Positions 1-6,081 of a DNA stretch of 6,311 nt are shown here, piece by piece. Position 1 is the stretch's first letter. The number at the start of each line of letters is the position of its first letter. Where the stretch lies: NCBI GenBank assembly GCA_947483345.1, contig CANKNL010000178.1, positions 1 through 6,311 on the forward strand. The letters are read 5' to 3'. The DNA comes from Chitinophagaceae bacterium. GTDB taxonomy: Bacteria; Bacteroidota; Bacteroidia; Chitinophagales; Chitinophagaceae. The translations under genes and the position numbers were made by a program. Under the pieces are notes generated by a model. The model did not search any database. It saw nothing but the letters and a program-made list of their open reading frames with translations, and was not told the DNA's origin.

Positions 1-1
1 A

Positions 2-130
2 TTGGAATGCCACAACCTTGAAGATTTTTCTAAAAGTTCAGTATATCAACATTTAATTGCTAACGAATACAAATTAGTTGGGTTTGTCATTATGAATGCT
101 TATTTCCGTAACAGTAGAACTGAATCGTAA
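2..130 (+). CDS. C-terminal end of an unidentified protein (partial)
   Basis: An open frame enters from the left edge and runs 42 codons to a TAA at 128-130. The peptide is well mixed in composition and ends ...EYKLVGFVIMNAYFRNSRTES. Its start lies outside the window. The pattern of a 'YKLVG' stretch followed by hydrophobic residues and an aromatic near the end vaguely recalls the C-termini of FkbM-type methyltransferases. That resemblance is from memory and too short to trust, so no function is assigned. The gene would be convergent with the eut operon on the other strand. No clear terminator follows its stop codon. It could also be a chance open stretch, because 42 codons is not long for AT-rich DNA. 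Confidence 0.45.
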   Translation: MECHNLEDFSKSSVYQHLIANEYKLVGFVIMNAYFRNSRTES

Positions 131-301
131 AATCCAAGATATTTAAACTACTGATACGTATAGTTTTTTTAAAATGAAAAAGCGAATTCCTGTTAGAATA
201 GGTAAATCGTCGTGCTAAAGGAATTAATTGTTATAGTATTTAGTTAAGATACCACTGACGATTTGCAAATAATAGCTAGCAAATTAATGCGTTGTCAATG
301 C
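131..301. other. Non-coding gap between the left partial gene and eutC
   Basis: This AT-rich stretch separates two convergent genes and shows no convincing reading frame. It contains a perfect 8-bp inverted repeat, AAATCGTC at 204-211 and GACGATTT at 257-264, with a 45-bp spacer. A second 6-bp pair, ATTTGC at 261-266 and GCAAAT at 279-284, overlaps it. Neither is followed by a convincing T-run on the minus strand, so I cannot point to a definite terminator for the eut operon, although one would be expected here. Confidence 0.5.
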
Positions 302-1072
302 CTATTGTAAATTAATAATGTCGGCATTTTCTTTTAAATGAACTCCTGATAGTTTAAACGCAATGCTGTTTTGAATAAGTAAAAATGTTTTTTGAGCAGC
401 AGTATAATCGTCAAGTCCCTTTGCATGAATATTGGATATACAATTTCTGCTTTCATCTGTTAAACCCATTGCTGGTTGATACGTGGTATAAATACCCATA
501 CTGTCGCAAACAGATAAGCCGGGCCTTTCGCCAATAAGTACTACAGATACTTTACATTGCAAAATACTGCCAATGGTATCTCCTATAGCCACCCTGGCCT
601 GACTGGCAATAACAATGGGAGCAATGGTAAGACCAGCTTTTTGTAACAAGGGAACTATTTGCTGAATAAAAGGAAAGGAATGCAATTGTATAGCTGTAGC
701 AGATAAGCCATCAGCGATTATCAATCCTACATCGAAACCTTTGCTGTTTTGTTGTAACATAATGCAGGACGCATCATCTAATTGTCTGCCAAGATCGGGC
801 CGCTGTATATACATTTTTCTGTTGACCGCTTTGCTGCAAACAGATAATACCGGAAAATTTAGTTGCTGTAAGGATTGTTCAATAAGGTGTACATCCATAG
901 CAGCATATACGGCATCTTTTGCAAAAGCATGTGCTACCTTAAGTTGCAGCATTTCTTTAACAGGTATGGCATTTCCGGTTCTGCCTAATGCTACTCTTGC
1001 AGGAGTATATTTTTTAAGCGATTGCCACTTAGAACCTATTTCAATATTTTGAGCTTTATCTTGTTGATTCAC
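302..1072 (-). CDS. eutC: Ethanolamine ammonia-lyase, small (light) subunit EutC
   Basis: EutC pairs with EutB to form the adenosylcobalamin-dependent enzyme that converts ethanolamine to acetaldehyde and ammonia; it contributes to the cobalamin-binding interface. Family blocks are visible in order: ARVALGRTG at residues 25-33, MYIQRPDLGRQL at 87-98, IIADGLSATAI at 118-128, VVLIGERPGL at 177-186 and CISNIH at 211-216. All match enterobacterial EutC as I recall it. The protein is 256 aa against about 295 in E. coli. The missing part is the N-terminal extension used for microcompartment targeting; the catalytic core is complete. The start is a GTG at 1070-1072, one base after the eutB stop. No in-frame ATG lies between it and the preceding in-frame stop, and the next ATG (Met41) would remove the conserved GRTG block. 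The spacing implies translation coupled to eutB. It is the last gene of the operon. Confidence 0.96.
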   Translation of the reverse strand: MNQQDKAQNIEIGSKWQSLKKYTPARVALGRTGNAIPVKEMLQLKVAHAFAKDAVYAAMDVHLIEQSLQQLNFPVLSVCSKAVNRKMYIQRPDLGRQLDDASCIMLQQNSKGFDVGLIIADGLSATAIQLHSFPFIQQIVPLLQKAGLTIAPIVIASQARVAIGDTIGSILQCKVSVVLIGERPGLSVCDSMGIYTTYQPAMGLTDESRNCISNIHAKGLDDYTAAQKTFLLIQNSIAFKLSGVHLKENADIINLQ

Positions 1073-1073
1073 T

Positions 1074-2453
1074 TTACAAAGTTGAATTAAGTAAAATGGT
1101 TTTTAATTCATTGGTTGGTAGCAGCAACCCTTCGGTATCCGTTATCCCCTCTTGATATAGCCAACTGGCAAACTCAGGTGCTGGTTTTTTGTTGGTAATT
1201 TTTCGAGCGTATAGCGCATCATGGAATGAAGTGGATTGATAATGCAACATGATATCATCTGCGCCAGGCACACCCATAAAAAAATTACAACCTGCAACAG
1301 AAAGCAGCGTAAGGAGGCTGTCCATATCATCTTGATCTGATTCAGCATGACTAGTGCAACAAACATCCATACCCATGGGCAGGCCCATTAACTTGCCGCA
1401 AAAATGATCTTCAAGTCCTGCTCTGATGATTTGTTTTCCATCGTATAAATATTCCGGACCAATAAAACCTACCACCGAATTCACTAAGAACGGATTAAAA
1501 TGTCGGGCTACTGCATAAGCTCTTGCTTCGCAGGTTTGCTGATCTACCCCTTCATTGGCATTGGAAGATAAGGCTGCACCCTGTCCAGTTTCGAAATACA
1601 TAATTTGATTGCTAGCCGAGTTTCTATTGAGAGAAATTGCAGCTTCATAGGCTTCTTTTAATAAGGATAAGGAAATGCCAAATGATGCATTTGCTTTTTG
1701 CGTACCAGCAATAGATTGAAATACTAGATCAACTGGCGCTTTTTGTTCTATCAATTGTAAAGTGGTAGTTACATGCGATAAAACACATGATTGCATTGGT
1801 ATTTTAAATTGTATTCTCAATTCATCTAGCAGCATTAATAAATGGGCTACTTTTTCAGGATTATCGGTAGCAGGATTGATACCAATAACCGCATCCCCAT
1901 TTCCCAGCAATAAGCCATCAATGATACTGGCCATAATTCCTTTTTCATCATCAAAAGGATGATTGGGTTGTAGTCGGGTAGATAAATGACCTTTAAGTCC
2001 AATTGTAGTTCTGAACCTGCTTACTACTTCGCAGTTTTGTGCAACGGTAATCAAATCCTGATTGCGCATAATTTTACTTACAGCTGCAACTATTTCCGGC
2101 ACTAATCCTTTTGCAATGGAAGTAAGTGTTTCAGTATTGGCTGCTTCGCTTAATAACCAATCTCTAAAACTACCAACAGTATGATGAGATAATTGTTGAA
2201 AAACTAGTTTATCATAGTTATCCATTATAAGTCTGGTTACTTCATCGCTGTCGTAATCAATAATGTCGGTTTGTATAAAATCTATTAAAGGAATATCAGC
2301 CAATGCCATTTGAGCAGCAACTCTTTCTTCGTAAGAACTAGCAGCTATTCCGGCCATTACATCACCCGAACGCATAGGAGATGCTTTTGCAAGAACTGTT
2401 TTAAGATCTTCAAAAACATAATTGTTATTTCGTATGGTACAACGATAGGCCAT
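1074..2453 (-). CDS. eutB: Ethanolamine ammonia-lyase, large (heavy) subunit EutB
   Basis: EutB is the catalytic TIM-barrel subunit of ethanolamine ammonia-lyase, performing the B12-radical deamination of ethanolamine to acetaldehyde and ammonia. At 459 aa it is full length (E. coli about 453). Near-invariant stretches are easy to see: MYFETGQGAALS from residue 285, GVDQQTCEARAYAVARHF at 302-319, VVGFIGPEYLYDGKQIIRAG at 327-346, EDHFCGKLMGLPMG at 348-361 and ESDQDDMDSLLTLL at 371-384. Substrate-site residues known from the E. coli structure fall in register: Arg160, Gln162 and Asn193 at the same numbers, and Glu288 and Asp363 for E. coli Glu287 and Asp362. The enzyme should therefore be active. 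It starts at an ATG 10 bp after the eat stop and has no obvious Shine-Dalgarno site, as is usual in Bacteroidota. It needs adenosylcobalamin, and no cobalamin or EutA reactivase gene is present here. Confidence 0.98.
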   Translation of the reverse strand: MAYRCTIRNNNYVFEDLKTVLAKASPMRSGDVMAGIAASSYEERVAAQMALADIPLIDFIQTDIIDYDSDEVTRLIMDNYDKLVFQQLSHHTVGSFRDWLLSEAANTETLTSIAKGLVPEIVAAVSKIMRNQDLITVAQNCEVVSRFRTTIGLKGHLSTRLQPNHPFDDEKGIMASIIDGLLLGNGDAVIGINPATDNPEKVAHLLMLLDELRIQFKIPMQSCVLSHVTTTLQLIEQKAPVDLVFQSIAGTQKANASFGISLSLLKEAYEAAISLNRNSASNQIMYFETGQGAALSSNANEGVDQQTCEARAYAVARHFNPFLVNSVVGFIGPEYLYDGKQIIRAGLEDHFCGKLMGLPMGMDVCCTSHAESDQDDMDSLLTLLSVAGCNFFMGVPGADDIMLHYQSTSFHDALYARKITNKKPAPEFASWLYQEGITDTEGLLLPTNELKTILLNSTL

Positions 2454-2463
2454 TTTTATGCGA

Positions 2464-3759
2464 CTAGATTTTATGTTTACCTAAAGCAAAAAATATTACT
2501 AAAGAAGCAATTAATGCTGTAAAAAATATCAAACTTAATTCAAAATTAAAATAACAAATGGCAACTAAACAAACCAGTGATAATACCAATGCCACCATTG
2601 GCATGTAGGGATAAAAGGGTGTTTTAAAAGTTCTGAGCAGATTGGGCTCTTTTTTCCGAAGCTTAAATAAACTTAGCATACTTATTATATACATACTAAC
2701 TGCACCCAATGCAGAGAGTATAATCAGTTTATCAGTAGTGCCGGTATAAATGCAAATGATTCCAACAATAGAACTTGCTATTAAAGCCCAGTAAGGAGTT
2801 TTAAAACGTGGGTGTACTTTGGATAGAAAAGCGGGTAAATAATTTTCTCTTGCTAAAGCAAATATCTGACGAGATACCCCAGTAATAATACTGTGAAAAG
2901 ATGCAACCAATCCAAACAAACCAATGCCAGTAAATAACCTGGTAAGTTGGTTATCCTTTCCCAATACCATTCCAACGGCTTGTGGTAATGGATAATCAAT
3001 TTTTGCTAGCAGCTGCCAGTCGCCAATACCACCCGTGATTACCATTACTGCTAAAGCTAAAAATGCCAGTGTACCAATACCTGTTATATATCCTATTGGA
3101 ATTGTACGATGGGGTGTTTTAACTTCTTCTGCTACCATGGCTACCCCTTCAATGGCAAGGTAAAACCAAATGGCAAAAGGCAGGGCTGCAAAAACACCAT
3201 GCCATCCAAATGGAGTGCCGTTTTGCAAAAAGTTATTCATTTTAAAATGAGGAGCAGTTACCCCCAGATAAAGTAATAGTTCTGCAACTGCAAGTAGTGT
3301 AACAATCAGCGTAAAAACCGCCGACTCTTTAATGCCCAATAAATTTATAATTGTAAAGATTACATACATTAATACGGCGGTATGTATAATTGAAAAGGAA
3401 GGATCTAGAAAATGAATATAACTGCCCAGTGCATATGCGATAGCGGGTGTGGCAAACAAAAACTCAACTAAAGTAGTAAATGCTGCAATTACCGCTCCTG
3501 CAGGACCAAATGCTCTGTTGGCATATGCAAATGGTCCGCCGGCTTCAGGAATGGCGGTGGTAAGCTCAGTAAAACTAAATACAAATGCAATGTATAAAAT
3601 AGTTACAATTCCTGTAGCCCACAACATACCAACGGTACCTGCAACATTCCATCCATAATTCCATCCAAAGTATTCTCCTGAAATTACAAGTCCCACGGCA
3701 ATAGCCCATAAATGAATAGCGCTTAGTGCTTTTTTAAGGGGTGTTTTTTCTTTTAGCAT
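2464..3759 (-). CDS. eat: Ethanolamine permease (APC superfamily)
   Basis: This 431-aa inner-membrane protein has about 12 hydrophobic segments and belongs to the amino acid-polyamine-organocation (APC) superfamily. Its closest recognisable group is the ethanolamine permease family (Eat, TIGR00908; usually about 440 aa). Evidence includes a TM1 segment GLVISGEYFGWNYGW at residues 23-37, the conserved PEAGGPFAYANRAFGP at 71-86, the TM6 region FYLAIEGVAMVAEEVK with PHRTIPIG ending at 223, and the cytoplasmic-loop block SRQIFALARENYLP at 296-309. Position as first gene of a tight operon with eutBC supports ethanolamine as the substrate and makes a general amino-acid role less likely. The ATG at 3757-3759 opens directly on a short basic N-terminus before TM1. 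The upstream 76 bp carry a perfect palindrome at 3817-3832. Confidence 0.93.
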   Translation of the reverse strand: MLKEKTPLKKALSAIHLWAIAVGLVISGEYFGWNYGWNVAGTVGMLWATGIVTILYIAFVFSFTELTTAIPEAGGPFAYANRAFGPAGAVIAAFTTLVEFLFATPAIAYALGSYIHFLDPSFSIIHTAVLMYVIFTIINLLGIKESAVFTLIVTLLAVAELLLYLGVTAPHFKMNNFLQNGTPFGWHGVFAALPFAIWFYLAIEGVAMVAEEVKTPHRTIPIGYITGIGTLAFLALAVMVITGGIGDWQLLAKIDYPLPQAVGMVLGKDNQLTRLFTGIGLFGLVASFHSIITGVSRQIFALARENYLPAFLSKVHPRFKTPYWALIASSIVGIICIYTGTTDKLIILSALGAVSMYIISMLSLFKLRKKEPNLLRTFKTPFYPYMPMVALVLSLVCLVAICYFNFELSLIFFTALIASLVIFFALGKHKI

Positions 3760-3816
3760 GTGGTTAGTTTCGGTGCAAGTTGAAATAAAAATATCAAGTC
3801 CAATATACAGATAAAA

Positions 3817-3832
3817 AATAAGCCGGCTTATT
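3817..3832. promoter_or_regulatory. Perfect 16-bp palindrome upstream of eat
   Basis: The sequence AATAAGCCGGCTTATT is perfectly self-complementary and lies 57 bp upstream of the eat start codon. Read on the minus strand it runs into TTTTAT, so it could fold as a small hairpin (6-bp AT-rich stem, CCGG loop) acting as an attenuator or a terminator of upstream transcription. Equally, it could be a dimeric-regulator operator for the eat-eutBC operon. The sequence alone does not decide between these. Confidence 0.4.
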
Positions 3833-3835
3833 ATC

Positions 3836-4145
3836 CTACTTTAAAATGGGTAAATTACTGGGTAGTATAGGAAAATACAGGTTGTATATCTTCAAATCAA
3901 AGTAAACTAATTCTTGGAGAGTGTTTAGTCCACTTATTGCTGACGACTTACATCCCGAACTATAAAATACGGAATGAGTGCTTTTATCAAAAATAGGATT
4001 AGAAATTGTAGATTTGGGAATAAGAAACTTGAATAGCCTTATATGTTGTTGATGCCTACCTACCGTAGACAGGCCGCCATAAACATTTCTATAAGTTTTG
4101 AAAACAAGAAAGGCAGGCACCAACAAATGACGAAATTTCAAAACA
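3836..4145. other. Intergenic region between divergent eat and the T9SS cargo gene
   Basis: About 310 bp with no gene I accept. A 133-codon open frame on the minus strand (3836-4237) crosses it, but it overlaps the first 92 bases of the signal-peptide gene and translates through the inverted repeats, so I treat it as spurious. The region must hold the promoters of the two divergent transcription units. No clean Bacteroidota promoter (TTG then TAnnTTTG) at a sensible distance was found for either gene. The right half holds the nested inverted repeat at 4046-4126. The left half (about 3840-4040) is AT-rich with no clear structure. Confidence 0.6.
4046..4126. repeat. Nested REP-like inverted repeat
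   Basis: The arms TTGTTGATGCCTACCT (4046-4061) and AGGCAGGCACCAACAA (4111-4126) are inverted copies matching at 14 of 16 positions, separated by 49 bp. The left arm runs into a second imperfect palindrome, GCCTACCTACCGTAGACAGGC (4054-4074), with GCCT/AGGC and CTAC/GTAG pairing. A further small palindrome, GTTTTGAAAAC, lies in the spacer at 4095-4105. GC-rich 'CCTACC...GTAG.CAGG' palindromes of this kind resemble the REP-like elements dispersed in intergenic regions of many Bacteroidota; that link is from memory. The element ends 19 bp before the ATG of the next gene, so it should lie in or near its promoter or leader. Confidence 0.55.
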
Positions 4146-5609
4146 ATGAAATCACCATTCCTGATATTCCTCCTCTTCTCCCAAGTGCTGTTTGCCCAAA
4201 ACATTGAAAACCGGGTTTTAGTAATCCGTAACAACAATAGTCCCGTTTCGGTTGCTGTAGCAAATGATTATATGGCCCGACGTAACGTACCTAAAGTGCT
4301 GGACATATCCTGCATTAACAGTGCGCTATTTGATTATAACGAAACCATCGATTATGCCAGCTTTGTAACACAAATCAAAGCGCCCTTACTCGCTTACTTA
4401 AACACATTTCCCGAAATAGATTTTATCGTTTTAACCAAAGGAATCCCTATCAGAATCACTGGGGTTCCGGGCAAGACCCTCAATGGAACTTGTTCACTGG
4501 ATAGTTATATTGCCGGCATGGGATATGAAGCCAGCCCATCCACCAGTATCGTTCACGTCAGCGATATCAATTATGGCGCAAGTTATTCCGGAGATGCTTA
4601 TCTGAACAAATACTGGCAAAGTACCAAACACTTCACTCATGCTGAATTTGGAGGTTACCTGGTTACCCGGCTTGATGGATATACCCAAGCAGATGCCATC
4701 GCGCTTACTACCCATTCCCTGCAGGCAGAAGCAAACCTTTGTTGTGGAACTCCCTCAACCGGAAATATTCTGTTGGATACCGACCCAACAGCCTGGATGG
4801 GTTATCCCAACCCCGATAACCAGCCCTATACATTTGTGCCGGCAAATTACACAGCCGGACAAGCCCTGACCATTCTGTACGAAAGTGCTTATGGTGATAT
4901 TAATTCGGATATGAAAAAGGCAAGGAATATACTGCTGGCCAGTGCGATCCCAGTACAGTATGATTCCACTTTAAACTTTGTGGGCAACACGCAGGCTTTA
5001 AAAGGGTATTTTTCCTGGGGTAGCAACGATAATCATTTTAGTGAACCCAATTATAAATCCCTCACATTTATTCCCGGTGCCATTGCCGAAAGTGCCGTTT
5101 CTACCAGTGCAAGAACTTTTTATCATACCAGCTGGGGGCAATCAAAAATAGCCGATCTGATTGCGCAGGGAGTAACTGGCGTAAAAGGATACACTGATGA
5201 GCCCCTTGTTCAGGGAATTGCTTCACCGAGTATTCTGTTCGACCGATATACAAAGGGCTGGACATTGGCTGAAAGTTATTATGCCGCATCACGGCTGGTT
5301 TCCTGGATGGATATAGTCATTGGCGATCCTATTTGCCGGGCCTATGCGAACCTGCAACCCTTTAATACGGCAAATGAAAGCCCGGCTTTTTCTATCAGTC
5401 CAAACCCCGCCGCCAGTTTTATTCATGTACAATTAATCGGTTTACCAGATCAGCAAACCATACAAATTTATAATTCAACTGGTCAGGTTGTAAAAGAATT
5501 GATAATCTTCAATGAATGTAAAATTGCCCTCGATGGTTTGTCTGCCGGTGTCTACTTTGTTAAGTTGAAAAATAGTGTTCAGCAAACGCATCAATTTATA
5601 AAGTTGTAA
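4146..5609 (+). CDS. Secreted TIGR03790-family protein with T9SS sorting domain
   Basis: A 487-aa exported protein of unknown biochemical function. Residues 1-18 form a signal peptide: Lys2, a hydrophobic core and a cleavage-like VLFAQ|N end. The body (about 22-400) matches the pattern of the TIGR03790 family: VLVIRNNNSPVSVAVANDYM at 24-43, IDFIVLTKGIPIRI at 91-104, GYFSWGSNDNHF at 287-298, GVTGVKGYTDEP at 342-353 and SWMDIVIGDP at 386-395. The 'GDP' ending recalls C25-type peptidase folds, but I cannot identify a catalytic dyad. From about 415 a type A T9SS C-terminal domain follows: ISPNPAASFIHVQL, IYNSTGQVVKEL, LDGLSAGVYFVKLKN and a final QFIKL. The product should cross the outer membrane by T9SS and be released or surface-anchored. 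The gene is a monocistron, divergent from eat, visibly more GC-rich than the eut genes, and followed by a strong terminator. Confidence 0.9.
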   Translation: MKSPFLIFLLFSQVLFAQNIENRVLVIRNNNSPVSVAVANDYMARRNVPKVLDISCINSALFDYNETIDYASFVTQIKAPLLAYLNTFPEIDFIVLTKGIPIRITGVPGKTLNGTCSLDSYIAGMGYEASPSTSIVHVSDINYGASYSGDAYLNKYWQSTKHFTHAEFGGYLVTRLDGYTQADAIALTTHSLQAEANLCCGTPSTGNILLDTDPTAWMGYPNPDNQPYTFVPANYTAGQALTILYESAYGDINSDMKKARNILLASAIPVQYDSTLNFVGNTQALKGYFSWGSNDNHFSEPNYKSLTFIPGAIAESAVSTSARTFYHTSWGQSKIADLIAQGVTGVKGYTDEPLVQGIASPSILFDRYTKGWTLAESYYAASRLVSWMDIVIGDPICRAYANLQPFNTANESPAFSISPNPAASFIHVQLIGLPDQQTIQIYNSTGQVVKELIIFNECKIALDGLSAGVYFVKLKNSVQQTHQFIKL

Positions 5610-5736
5610 TCAGCTTAAGGGATATTCTCGTCAACAACCAGTAGAGTTTTCAAAAAAATATCTCTGGGATTATTATTTTATGAATTATATAATACGGAGT
5701 TGATTTTTTAATTCAAAGCGGAATGTAAAATAAAAA

Positions 5737-5762
5737 GCCCATTACAAATTGTTGTAATGGGT
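5737..5762. terminator. Strong bidirectional rho-independent terminator
   Basis: CCCATTACAA (5738-5747) and TTGTAATGGG (5752-5761) form a perfect 10-bp stem with a 4-base loop, extended by a G-T pair. It has AAAAA on its left and TTTT on its right, so it can stop transcripts from both sides. It lies about 130 bp after the T9SS cargo gene (+) and 14 bp beyond the tRNA-like 3' end (-), and is placed like a native tRNA terminator. Confidence 0.88.
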
Positions 5763-5775
5763 TTTATCATTTTAG

Positions 5776-5805
5776 TGGAGAGTAATGGAATCGAACCGAC
5801 GACCT
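5776..5805 (-). pseudogene. 3' fragment of a tRNA gene (possible att site)
   Basis: Read on the minus strand, this piece contains a canonical T-arm core, GG-TTCGATT-CC (5787-5797), preceded by AGGTC as in a variable loop and followed by an acceptor-like strand ACTCTCC and an A discriminator. Spacing from the T-loop to the end is correct for a tRNA, and a terminator follows directly. The upstream 45 bases do not form an anticodon arm or D-arm, and no matching 5' acceptor strand (GGAGAGT) is present at the right distance, so only the 3' part survives. The T-stem is poorly paired. This is the usual appearance of the displaced end of a tRNA after site-specific integration, or of a decayed tRNA. 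The end resembles Bacteroidota tRNA-Ala from memory, but the isoacceptor cannot be fixed. Confidence 0.6.
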
Positions 5806-5819
5806 ATTGTGGAAATTCC

Positions 5820-5832
5820 GGTCAATGTGACC
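5820..5832. repeat. Short perfect dyad GGTCA-ATG-TGACC
   Basis: Two perfect 5-bp half-sites separated by 3 bp, 15 bp to the right of the tRNA fragment. An adjacent palindrome, GGAAATTCC (5811-5819), abuts it. Together they could be recombinase or regulator half-sites, or part of a folded remnant of the tRNA region. Short dyads of this size also arise by chance. Confidence 0.3.
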
Positions 5833-6081
5833 ACCCTTTCCCAGTCGAAGAAAGAAAGAAAATTTTTCAAATAGTGGAGCAAAAAGTTGGCCTTTAAAAT
5901 TTTTGACTAGGAGCAGCTAAACCAAGCAGGTAATACCAGTTTTGAATTGATTAAATAGTAGGCAAAAGAAAGCAATAATTTGCAGTCCGGAATAGCAGTT
6001 TTATTGTTTTGGTATTAAGAAAGCCAGGGTTTAAAATAATACCCTATCTGTAATAGAGACTCAACCTTTAATTATGCTATT

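Larger units (their letters stand above)
5610..6081. other. Long non-coding stretch between convergent genes
   Basis: About 470 bp without a protein gene. It contains the bidirectional terminator at 5737-5762, a tRNA 3' fragment at 5776-5805 and a small dyad at 5820-5832. The rest (about 5860-6081) is AT-rich and stop-dense in the frames I followed. A weak hairpin there, AGGGT at 6026-6030 with ACCCT at 6041-6045, lies downstream of the Lrp-type gene on the minus strand. It might end that transcript, but its T-tail is poor. The 8-mer TAGTGGAG occurs at 5773-5780 and again at 5872-5879; the first copy overlaps the tRNA end. Confidence 0.6.

Noticed and set aside
741..1052. Plus-strand open frame inside eutC
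   Set aside because: It is a shadow of the eutC coding strand with no domain features, and eutC is unambiguous.
3988..3995. TATTTTTG on the minus strand, matching the Bacteroidota -7 motif TAnnTTTG
   Set aside because: It lies about 230 bp from the eat start and has no TTG at the right -33 spacing; AT-rich DNA gives such matches by chance.
4092..4100. TAAGTTTTG as a possible -7 box for the T9SS cargo gene
   Set aside because: The spacing inside the motif is off by one base and no suitable -33 TTG lies 17-23 bp upstream.
3836..4237. 133-codon open frame on the minus strand between eat and the T9SS cargo gene
   Set aside because: It overlaps the start of a well-supported gene on the other strand, has no recognisable domain, and its translation passes through the inverted-repeat element; its composition does not look like a conserved protein.
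4639..4869. Second plus-strand frame inside the T9SS cargo gene
   Set aside because: It is an out-of-frame overlap with a protein that shows continuous family motifs in the other frame; there is no sign of a frameshift.
5776..5850. A complete tRNA gene on the minus strand
   Set aside because: Only the T-arm and 3' acceptor part are present. At the expected places, no anticodon stem-loop, D-arm or 5' acceptor strand pairs correctly.
5872..5879. Second copy of TAGTGGAG as a direct repeat marking the other end of a small insertion
   Set aside because: The match is only 8 bp and does not extend into the tRNA T-arm sequence, so chance is a sufficient explanation.
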